Assembly: GCA_016712415.1 (NCBI GenBank)
Contig: JADJRC010000013.1
Span: 62,001 to 126,000 of the forward strand
Direction of reading: 5' to 3'
DNA: 64,000 bases
Source: Lewinellaceae bacterium
GTDB lineage: Bacteria; Bacteroidota; Bacteroidia; Chitinophagales; Saprospiraceae
This document shows, one piece after another, positions 25,874 through 32,675 of this stretch. The notes under the pieces are model-generated. The model was given only the letters and a program-made list of their open reading frames with translations, did not search any database and was not told the DNA's origin. The first letter of the stretch is position 1; each line of letters starts with the position of its first letter. The translations under genes and the position numbers were made by a program.

Positions 25874-26122
25874 ATGGCCTTCACCTACATCCTCTTTTCC
25901 GAACGGTTAGATAAATTTTACATCGGCCACACAGAATCTTCAGTAGAAGAACGCCTGCAAAAACACCTTTCCAATCATGATGGATTCACTTCAAAGGCCA
26001 AAGATTGGCAAGTAGCTTTTATCCGGGAATTCGAAGACAAATCGGCCGCATTTGCATTTGAACGGAAGATAAAAAGTTGGAAATCAAGGGCTGCAATTGA
26101 AAAACTAATCAGCGGCGCATAG
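25874..26122 (+). CDS. GIY-YIG nuclease domain protein, copy 2
   Basis: This is a second copy of the preceding 82-residue nuclease, offset by exactly 331 bp. Over the coding region I see two nucleotide differences, one silent and one changing WQVVF to WQVAF. All catalytic motifs are kept. Its end also overlaps an anticodon-less tRNA. The near identity points to a recent tandem duplication of the whole module (terminator, nuclease, tRNA remnant), or active conversion between the copies. Confidence 0.88.
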   Translation: MAFTYILFSERLDKFYIGHTESSVEERLQKHLSNHDGFTSKAKDWQVAFIREFEDKSAAFAFERKIKSWKSRAAIEKLISGA

Positions 26123-26166
26123 CTCAGATGGTCCAGAGCATCCGCGGTTCGAATCCGTGTGTGCCC
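26114..26166 (+). ncRNA. tRNA lacking the anticodon arm, copy 2
   Basis: Same structure as copy 1 but with a perfect D-stem (GCTC/GAGC). The 3' end reads TGTGCCC and then CATA, so the terminator is not repeated here. Confidence 0.7.
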
Positions 26167-26185
26167 CATAGCAAGAGGCTCAATC

Positions 26186-26314
26186 ACCACTAGTGGTCCC
26201 GTTAAATCCGGATACCGAACTGACCTAGTGGTGGCACATGGTTACCCCCTTGTGGTTTTCCGCGGAAAACCACAAGGGGGTAACCATGTGCCACCACTAA
26301 GCGCCGGATTCAAC
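26186..26314. repeat. Nested palindromes including a perfect 74-bp inverted repeat
   Basis: 26226-26299 is a perfect palindrome (37-bp arms, centre CCGCGG, starting TAGTGGTGGCACATGG). A shorter palindrome ACCACTAGTGGT lies at 26186-26197. Outer near-complementary arms GTTAAATCCGG (26201-26211) and CCGGATTCAAC (26304-26314) extend the structure. It sits between the tRNA modules and the first caspase gene. Confidence 0.85.
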
Positions 26315-26407
26315 GTCATACATCCCGATTTTTTTGATTCCCGGCACGCCCTTATATTTGCCGGATAGCATGCCCATCCCGTCACAGGCCAAATCCCCCC
26401 TTTGCTT

Positions 26408-28096
26408 ATGCCACTCCGCAACCATTTATTCCTTGTTCTTCCCTTTTTATTGCTCACAGCACATGCTACCAAAGAGGAAACGCCTTCCACTTTCCGCCCC
26501 GGCAAAGACTTTGCCCTCTTCTTCGCCGTATCCAACTACGACCAGTGGGACAAACTGCAAAACCCCGTCAAAGACGCCGAAGCCATCGCCGGCGACCTGA
26601 ACAAGTATTACGCTTTCGATACGATGGTGGTACGCAATCCCACTTATGACAAGATAATTGAGGTGCTGAACCGATACACGGAACGCACGTACGCTGACGA
26701 CGGGCAATTGTTCGTGTTTTTCACCGGACACGGTTACCTGAGCACCGCCAAGGAAGGCTTTTTTGTACCGAAAGACGGCAAAAACGATGTGAGCCAGCGC
26801 AGTTACCTGGCGCACAACCGCGTTGCCTACCTAATCAACAATATCCCCTGCAAACATATCCTGCTGGGCATAGATGCCTGTTATTCAGGGTCTTTTATGC
26901 GCACCATTCAGCAAAAGGGTGATATCGGCAAGCGGCCGGGCGAGACGAGTACTGCCGTAAAAGAGCGTTTTATCCAGGATATGCTCCAGTACAAAAGCCG
27001 CCTGGTGATTACCTCGGGCGGCGAGGAGCCTACCAATGACAAGTCCCAGTTTGCGCGGCAGATACTGGCGGCCCTGCGCAGCCGCGGCGGCAATGGCGGC
27101 ATCCCCGATGCTTCCGATGCCTGCCCGCAGGAGTACGGGACAGCCAATGCCCGCGGCTGTCCCGATGCCGACGACGACGGTGTGCCCGATCAAAGCGACC
27201 GCTGCAAATATGTCGCCGGACTTGCCCGCTGGCAGGGCTGTCCCGATACCGACGGCGACGGCGTGCCCGACCACGAGGACAAGTGCCCCTCCGAAAAAGG
27301 CGAAATTGCCCTCGAAGGCTGCCCACGGGCCGACAATATGATACTCGTCAGGGGTGGTACCTTCCAGATGGGCAGCAACGACGGCGAGGCCGATGAAAAA
27401 CCCGTACACAGCGTAACGGTGAGCGATTTTTACCTGGGCAAATATGAAGTGACAGCGGCAGAGTTCAAAGCATTTGTGGACGCTACCGGTTATCAACCAG
27501 ATGCCGATAAATGGGGCAATAGTTGGGTTTATACTGATACCTGTAAACAACAACGTGGCGTAAACTGGAAATACGAAACCCGCGGCAACCTGCGCCCGTC
27601 CAGCGAATACAACCACCCTGTAATCCATGTGAGTTGGAATGACGCGACAGCATACTGCGAATGGCTAAGCAAAAAGTCCGGATTGAAATATCGCCTCCCC
27701 ACCGAGGCCGAATGGGAATATGCAGCCGGCGGCGGCAGTACCGGGCGCACCAAATGGTCAGGTACTTCCAATGAAAACGACCTAATAAATTATGCCAATA
27801 ATGCAGGCAATAAGGATGGTTTTGCCACTACTGCACCGGTGGGAAGCCTGCAAGCCAACACCCTGGGTCTGCACGATATGAGTGGCAATGTATATGAATG
27901 GTGTTCTGATTGGAAAGATACTTATCCCTCGTCGGCTCAAACAAACCCTGTTGGCCCGTCGTCAGGCTCCTACCGCGTCATTCGCGGCGGGTCGTGGGTC
28001 AACGACCCGCAGGTCTGCCGCGTGGCGAATCGCGGCAACTTCAAGCCGGACGCCCGCTTCAACTTCGTTGGCTTCCGCCTGGCCAGGACACGTTAA
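26408..28096 (+). CDS. Secreted caspase-like peptidase (C14) with thrombospondin type-3 repeats and C-terminal FGE-sulfatase domain (DGR-type variable end)
   Basis: Signal peptide MPLRNHLFLVLPFLLLTAHA (ATG 26408; an upstream TTG is less likely), 562 residues. Residues about 30-225 are a caspase/metacaspase domain: RPGKDFALFFAVSNYD, catalytic His in FVFFTGHGYL, catalytic Cys in LLGIDACYSGSF. Next come Ca-binding thrombospondin type-3 repeats (DADDDGVPDQSD, DTDGDGVPDHED) with paired cysteines. The last 245 residues are an FGE-sulfatase domain (MVLVRGGTFQMGSNDGEADE-like start, RLPTEAEWEYAAGG, DMSGNVYEWCSDW, RVIRGGSW). The final 45 codons match the second caspase gene except at NNC/NNG codons, the mark of DGR hypermutation. 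It should be an exported peptidase whose lectin-like end is diversified. Confidence 0.9.
   Translation: MPLRNHLFLVLPFLLLTAHATKEETPSTFRPGKDFALFFAVSNYDQWDKLQNPVKDAEAIAGDLNKYYAFDTMVVRNPTYDKIIEVLNRYTERTYADDGQLFVFFTGHGYLSTAKEGFFVPKDGKNDVSQRSYLAHNRVAYLINNIPCKHILLGIDACYSGSFMRTIQQKGDIGKRPGETSTAVKERFIQDMLQYKSRLVITSGGEEPTNDKSQFARQILAALRSRGGNGGIPDASDACPQEYGTANARGCPDADDDGVPDQSDRCKYVAGLARWQGCPDTDGDGVPDHEDKCPSEKGEIALEGCPRADNMILVRGGTFQMGSNDGEADEKPVHSVTVSDFYLGKYEVTAAEFKAFVDATGYQPDADKWGNSWVYTDTCKQQRGVNWKYETRGNLRPSSEYNHPVIHVSWNDATAYCEWLSKKSGLKYRLPTEAEWEYAAGGGSTGRTKWSGTSNENDLINYANNAGNKDGFATTAPVGSLQANTLGLHDMSGNVYEWCSDWKDTYPSSAQTNPVGPSSGSYRVIRGGSWVNDPQVCRVANRGNFKPDARFNFVGFRLARTR
27962..28096 (+). other. Putative DGR variable region VR1
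   Basis: 135 bp from the codon before GSYRVIRGG to the stop. Variable codons lie between 27998 and 28066: GTC AAC GAC, GGC AAC TTC AAG, GAC GCC, TTC AAC TTC. Invariant blocks between them are base-identical to VR2. The 3' block (GTTGGCTTCCGCCTGG and onward to TAA) would serve as the initiation-of-mutagenic-homology end. Confidence 0.8.
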
Positions 28097-28498
28097 TTTT
28101 TTGTCAGCATCAGAATTTTCAGAATGAGAGAATTTTCAGAATTCCGGTCATTTTCAAATTCTGCGAACTCTGATTCAGACATTTATATACGAAAACAGGA
28201 GTCATCCCGAATTTTCCAGGCGAACACGACCTCCATGCCGTCGGATATAGGCTGTGTGTATGTACAACGGACTTCCAGGTCCGTTGTAACGTGGTGGAGG
28301 CGCCGGACTTGGAAGTCCGGCGTACATACCCTGTCGGGTAGGTTGTTTAACGCAAATATCGCTACAGAAACCTTACCGCTGTCAGGTCGGGTATTTTACA
28401 TAACCGACTGATCCTTAAATATTTGACTTCTCCAAAACCAATTGCAAAATTCGGGATGACTCCTGTTTCAAAAGGTAAAAAGGTAAAAAAGATAAAAA
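28097..28498. repeat. Intergenic region between the convergent caspase genes, with inverted repeat and REP-like hairpins
   Basis: A 20-bp inverted repeat (ACAGGAGTCATCCCGAATTT) lies at 28196-28215 and, inverted, at 28447-28466. Inside are palindromes ACAACGGACTTCCAGGTCCGTTG (about 28263-28286) and CGCCGGACTTGGAAGTCCGGCG (about 28301-28322), relatives of the triple repeat at 32.2 kb. Near 28105-28140 TTTTCAGAAT is repeated. No template repeat or gene is present. Confidence 0.7.
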
Positions 28499-28633
28499 TT
28501 AACGTGTCCTGGCCAGGCGGAAGCCAACGTTGAGGCTGCGGTAGCCCGGCGTGATGCTGTGGCGATTCGCCACGCGGCAGACCTGCGGGACGTCGTTCCA
28601 CGACCCGCCGCGAATGACGCGGTAGGAGCCTGA
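28499..28633 (-). other. Putative DGR variable region VR2
   Basis: Same 135-bp block as VR1. Variable codons lie between 28529 and 28597: AAC GAC GTC, CAC AGC ATC ACG, GGC TAC, AGC CTC AAC. Comparison with VR1 gives 18 differences, all at codon positions 1-2. At 15 of these sites one copy has A, as expected if the template carries A. Confidence 0.8.
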
Positions 28634-30481
28634 AGTTGGGCCAATAGGGTTGGTCTGAGCAGAGGATGAATAATCTCCATACCAGTCGCTACACCACTCA
28701 TATACGTTGCCGCTCATATCGTATAGTCCGAGTTCGTTGGCCTTTTTTTGACCGACGGGGCGTGTCGTTTTTTGAGCGCCGAAGGTGTTGGCAGTTTTGT
28801 AATTAGCATTATACCAGGCGACATCGTCAATGCTGTTACTGCCGGCATATTTGTAACCTGTGCCCAGGCTCCCACCCCTGGCAGCATATTCCCATTCGGC
28901 TTCGGTGGGCAAGCGATATTGTTTTCCCGTTTGGGCATTCAATTTTTTCAAAAACTCCTGGATGTCGTCCCAACTGACCTTTTCTACAGGGCACTGGTCG
29001 CAGCCTTTATTGTAGAGTTCAGGCGGGTCGCTGCCCATCACTTTGCGCCATTCGGCTTGTGTTACCTCATATTTCCCGATGTAAAAATCGGAGAGTGTAA
29101 CCTGGTGGGCAGGCTTTTCATCACTGTCGCAATCGCTGCCCTGTTCGCCGGTGCAGCCCATCGTAAAGGCGGCGCCTTTAACAAATACCAAACCATCAGC
29201 AGTATCTCCGCTTCTCGATTGCTCTAATGATTTGATTTTTGCTGTTGCCTCTGTAGAATGCCGCCCATTGGGGTAATCCGCCTGGTATTTTTTGTAGGCA
29301 TCGGCGGTGTTTTTCTCCACCGCCACATCCCAGGCCAGGTCGTCGCGGCGAATGGCCAGGTCCGCTTCGAGTTTTCGTATTGCTTCGGTCGCTGTCGTGC
29401 GGTTGGCGCCATTGGGAAATTTGTCCAAATACTCGCGGTATGCTTCAATGGTGTTGGCACTTTGTGCTTTTTGCCATGCCGCTTCGTGCGCATTGATGGC
29501 AGAAATGGCCTCTTCTGCCTGTGCCCGAAATTCACCGGAGGGGAAACGGGAGAGGTAATTCTGGTACGCTTCCCTGGTATTCGACGATTTCGCCGTGCGC
29601 CAGGCCGCCAGGTCCTGTTCGCCCTGCGCTGCTTCTTTTGATTTTTTGACAAGATCGTCAGTGCCGGAATAAATGCCTTGTACAAATAAAAACTCGCCTC
29701 CCGGCGCGTGGTCCCCAAAGGTGGTCGATACCGGCTTCGGCGAAGCCGTAGTGAGGTAACCCAGCAATTCCGGCATATTGACAAGCCGGTCGCTCCCTCC
29801 CTGCGACCGCAGCGCCTCCAAAAATTTCTCGACAAACTGCGACTTGTCCGGCGTACGCACCTTGGCGCCGGAGGTCAGCATCAGGCGCGTTCGGTATTGC
29901 AGGCTGGTGGAAATGTATCGCTCGCGCTCGGCATCTGCGTTGGCGCCGGGACGTTTGCCGGGCTCACCGCGCATGGCGATGCTTTCATCGGCAGTGCCGG
30001 AGTAGCAGGCGTCGAGCGCCAGCAGGATATGCTCGCAGGGCAGGGAAGAAATACGCCGCTTCAGTCCTTCATATTCGATGTAGGAATCGCCGTAGGTATC
30101 ATTTTTCTGACCGTTTTTCGGCACGAAATAGCCCTGTTTGGTGGCTTCATTGAATTCACCGTGCCCGGAGAAGAATATCAGCAACTGGGCGTCCCTGGCG
30201 TATGTTTTCTTCCGGTAATCTTCAATTTTATCCAAAATTGCTTTCCGGTCGGGGTTGCGCACGATTTCCGTTTCGAATCCGTACAGGTCTTTGAGGTCTT
30301 TGGCGATGGCTTCTACTTCGGAGATGGGGTTGGCCAGGTCTTCCCAGTAGTCGTAGTCATTGACGGCGAAGAAGAGGGCGTAGTCTTTGCCGGGGCGAAG
30401 GCGATTATCTTTCAAGGTACTGCCACTAAAAAGGAAGGCTGAAATCAGCAAGAAGATTGTTTTTCTCATGGGTTTATTCAT
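28499..30481 (-). CDS. Secreted caspase-like peptidase with three helical repeats and C-terminal FGE-sulfatase domain (DGR-type variable end)
   Basis: 660 residues from MNKPMRKTIFLLISAFLFSG, whose ATG overlaps the stop of the EAD-TM gene by 8 bp, indicating coupled translation. The caspase domain has His in LLIFFSGHGEF and Cys in LLALDACYSGT. Then come three repeats of a 55-residue helical unit (AAWRTAKSSNTREAYQNYLS, AAWQKAQSANTIEAYREYLD, LAWDVAVEKNTADAYKKYQA), each followed by a FPxG turn. The FGE-sulfatase domain (GLVFVKGAAFTMGC, RLPTEAEWEYAARGG, DMSGNVYEWCSDWYGD) ends in the variable block RVIRGGSWNDVPQVCRVANR. Third gene of a minus-strand operon. Confidence 0.9.
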   Translation of the reverse strand: MNKPMRKTIFLLISAFLFSGSTLKDNRLRPGKDYALFFAVNDYDYWEDLANPISEVEAIAKDLKDLYGFETEIVRNPDRKAILDKIEDYRKKTYARDAQLLIFFSGHGEFNEATKQGYFVPKNGQKNDTYGDSYIEYEGLKRRISSLPCEHILLALDACYSGTADESIAMRGEPGKRPGANADAERERYISTSLQYRTRLMLTSGAKVRTPDKSQFVEKFLEALRSQGGSDRLVNMPELLGYLTTASPKPVSTTFGDHAPGGEFLFVQGIYSGTDDLVKKSKEAAQGEQDLAAWRTAKSSNTREAYQNYLSRFPSGEFRAQAEEAISAINAHEAAWQKAQSANTIEAYREYLDKFPNGANRTTATEAIRKLEADLAIRRDDLAWDVAVEKNTADAYKKYQADYPNGRHSTEATAKIKSLEQSRSGDTADGLVFVKGAAFTMGCTGEQGSDCDSDEKPAHQVTLSDFYIGKYEVTQAEWRKVMGSDPPELYNKGCDQCPVEKVSWDDIQEFLKKLNAQTGKQYRLPTEAEWEYAARGGSLGTGYKYAGSNSIDDVAWYNANYKTANTFGAQKTTRPVGQKKANELGLYDMSGNVYEWCSDWYGDYSSSAQTNPIGPTSGSYRVIRGGSWNDVPQVCRVANRHSITPGYRSLNVGFRLARTR

Positions 30482-31220
30482 TTTTGAACACTTCACTGAT
30501 AATCTGCCCCACATATATCCCAAACGCGCTTTCCACCACGGCCAGCCAGCCGGTCATGCTTTCGTAGTTGGCCTGGGGATTATCGGCCAGCGTACCGGCG
30601 GCTTTTTCGCCGATGATCCAGTGCAGCGCCAGCACATAGACCGGGAAGACGATCCAGGTGATGGTCGACAGGGTTTTGCTCACGCGGGGCGCAAAGGCGG
30701 CGGGCAGGGCCGGCTTGTTGCGGTTTTTGATAAAATCGCCCAGCATCACGGTGGTGTAGGCCGTAAAAGCGGGCAGCAGCAGTGAAATAGTGGCCAGCGC
30801 CTCCCCGCTCGTGAACCCGCCCGTACCCTTGTGGAACAGTATCCAGAATATGATCCAGCACTTGGCGGCCAGCATAAAGAAGAATATCTGCCGCTTGAAG
30901 CGCTCTTCCGGGATGCCGGGCTTGACGGCCATGGCCTTCGCATTGCCGGCAACGTCGCGCGTGACGGGCAACTGTTCGGGCAGGGCGGCCATCAGGCCGA
31001 GCAGGGAGCGTTTTACCCGGTTGCGGTTTTGCAGAAGGGTGTCCCAGGCGACCGTGCCCGATTGCTCTTCTTTTTCCAGGTTTTCCCACTGCGAACTGAG
31101 CAGCACCATGTTTTCCTGCAGCTCGGCATTGTCGAGCAGGTGGGCGCTTTCCCGGGCGATGTCGAGCACCGGGCGCATTTCATCGGCGGCCAGCAGTTCA
31201 AGTAATTCTGATTTTTTCAT
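30474..31220 (-). CDS. EAD11-like adaptor domain fused to four TM helices
   Basis: 248 residues. The first 85 are helical and match the EAD11 pattern: VLDIARESAHLLDNAELQEN, a helix SSQWENLEKEEQSGTVAWDT, then NRNRVKRSLLGLMAALPEQL. Four hydrophobic helices follow (about 112-131, 140-160, 188-205, 225-241) and a short tail. EADs recruit effectors by homotypic contact in bacterial conflict and apoptosis-like systems. The expected topology puts the EAD in the cytoplasm. It lies between the secreted-protein gene (27 bp upstream) and the caspase gene (8-bp overlap), so all three likely work together. Confidence 0.65.
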   Translation of the reverse strand: MKKSELLELLAADEMRPVLDIARESAHLLDNAELQENMVLLSSQWENLEKEEQSGTVAWDTLLQNRNRVKRSLLGLMAALPEQLPVTRDVAGNAKAMAVKPGIPEERFKRQIFFFMLAAKCWIIFWILFHKGTGGFTSGEALATISLLLPAFTAYTTVMLGDFIKNRNKPALPAAFAPRVSKTLSTITWIVFPVYVLALHWIIGEKAAGTLADNPQANYESMTGWLAVVESAFGIYVGQIISEVFKNE

Positions 31221-31247
31221 GTGTACAGGTCAATCGAAACGCCGGCG

Positions 31248-32222
31248 CTACTTAAGGATCGCCTGTTTCAGTTCATACTGGAGTTTGTTTGCGTAATCCG
31301 TCAGGTAGCCGTCGAAGTCGATCTCCATATCAAGGTATCCGCCGCGCCCCACCTCGTCGTAAAAACCGGAGCCGACCTTGCCTTCCACCTCGCATTTCAG
31401 CAGAAAACCGTTGCTATTCGACTGGTAAATAAACGTAAGCGTCAGTTTTTCCCGCTTGATCCAGTTGCAGGGCTTGACGTATTTGCTCAGAAAGGCGCAT
31501 ATCGAACTATTCTGCTCGTCCTTCAGCACTTCCTTGCACAGGTCGACGACGTCGAAACGCATCATGTTGCCGTCGATCTGTTGGGGGCTTACCACGGGAG
31601 TGCGGTTCTCGCAGGTCTTCCGCTCGTACCGCTGCCTGGCGTACCGGTGTATCTTGTCGAACACATACTCCTGGGTAAACTGTTTCTGAAACGCCTCGAC
31701 GGAGTGTTTTTTGGCGCCGCTCAGGTCGCCCGGCGATATGTACACGTCCATTCGTTTGGACTTGCAACCGCCTGTGTCGATTTTAAACACCCCGTCTTTC
31801 ACGTAAATCCCCCGGTAAAAGCAGGGTTCCTTGCGTGTGTCGTAGGTGTCGTACAGTTGCACGTTTGCGGCCGACTGGCGCACTTCCATCATGTGCAGCA
31901 TTTTGTAGAACAATTCCTGTTCAAGGCTCAGGCCCGTGTTTTGGGCGGCGTAGTCTTTTTTCAGTTGCATCCAGGCAGCAGATACCGAATCGGCGTTTTC
32001 CGTAGGAAAAGCGAGGTAGAGAGCGATCTGCTGCGGCTCCACTTCTATCGTCTTGACGTGCAGGGTTTTGCCCAGCCCGTTGTGCTCCAGCCAGCGCTGG
32101 TACAGTTTGGCTTGCTGGATGAAGAATACCGTGTCTTTGGTGAGGTCTTCTTTTTGTGCAAAAAGGGGCGACGCGAGGGCGAGCATTACAATGGCAAAAA
32201 GGAGTTGGTTTGATTTTTTCAT
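31248..32222 (-). CDS. Hypothetical secreted protein, first gene of the caspase operon
   Basis: 324 residues with signal peptide MKKSNQLLFAIVMLALASPLFAQ. The mature part has an N-terminal helical stretch (FFIQQAKLYQRWLEHNGLGK), a middle with several Cys (PCFYRGIYVK, TGGCKSKRMDVYIS, DLCKEVLKDEQNSSICAFL, KPCNWIKREKLTL) and a beta-rich end (FLLKCEVEGKVGSGFYDEVG). I recognise no family. The 27-bp gap to the EAD-TM gene indicates an operon, so it may be an extracellular partner or substrate of the caspase. Confidence 0.6.
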   Translation of the reverse strand: MKKSNQLLFAIVMLALASPLFAQKEDLTKDTVFFIQQAKLYQRWLEHNGLGKTLHVKTIEVEPQQIALYLAFPTENADSVSAAWMQLKKDYAAQNTGLSLEQELFYKMLHMMEVRQSAANVQLYDTYDTRKEPCFYRGIYVKDGVFKIDTGGCKSKRMDVYISPGDLSGAKKHSVEAFQKQFTQEYVFDKIHRYARQRYERKTCENRTPVVSPQQIDGNMMRFDVVDLCKEVLKDEQNSSICAFLSKYVKPCNWIKREKLTLTFIYQSNSNGFLLKCEVEGKVGSGFYDEVGRGGYLDMEIDFDGYLTDYANKLQYELKQAILK

Positions 32223-32223
32223 G

Positions 32224-32342
32224 GCAGGTTTATTTCAACGGACCTGGAAGTCCGTTGTACGAACAGGTTTATTTCAACGGACTTGGAAGTCCGTTGTACA
32301 AGCAGGTTTATTTCAACGGACTTGGAAGTCCGTTGTACGAAC
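32224..32342. repeat. Three tandem 41-bp repeats with REP-like hairpins
   Basis: Each unit contains GGTTTATTTCAACGGAC, a TTGGAA-type loop and GTCCGTTGTAC, forming the hairpin CAACGGAC/GTCCGTTG. The same hairpin core GGACTTGGAAGTCC occurs in the 28.2-28.3 kb intergene. The tract lies just upstream of the operon start. Confidence 0.85.
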
Positions 32343-32485
32343 ATAACGGGTCAACCGGTTACGGGCAACAAATATATCAAAAACCTGATTTCGGTTGTGG
32401 TTGCCTGACTCGTAATAACCAGACTCCACGATATCTGATCCGACCCCTACTTTCCCAAGGCAACCGCCTCAAAATCGCGGTGGAT

Positions 32486-32645
32486 GACCTCGGAGAGGTC
32501 TAATATTGGTAGAATTATGCGATTCCCCTGACCATACGACCTCGGAGAGGTCAAATATTTAACAAATTACACCCATGTTCGACCTCTCCGAGGTCGTGTG
32601 AAGGTAGGTTGACCTATTCTACCAACATTAGACCTCTCCGAGGTC
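32486..32645. repeat. 160-bp inverted-repeat element with four GACCTCGGAGAGGTC boxes
   Basis: Boxes at 32486-32500 and 32538-32552 are in one orientation, and those at 32581-32595 and 32631-32645 in the other. The outer arms continue as TAATATTGGTAGAAT (32501-32515) and ATTCTACCAACATTA (32616-32630), giving 30-bp arms with one mismatch. It looks like a BIME/MITE-type non-coding element. Confidence 0.8.
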
Positions 32646-32675
32646 GTCCGTGATTTTGATGCGTCTGCCCGTCCC

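Noticed and set aside
26660..26720. YADD motif as a sign of a reverse transcriptase
   Set aside because: It lies inside the caspase domain (residues before the FFTGHG motif) and lacks any RT palm context. No DGR RT was found in any frame.
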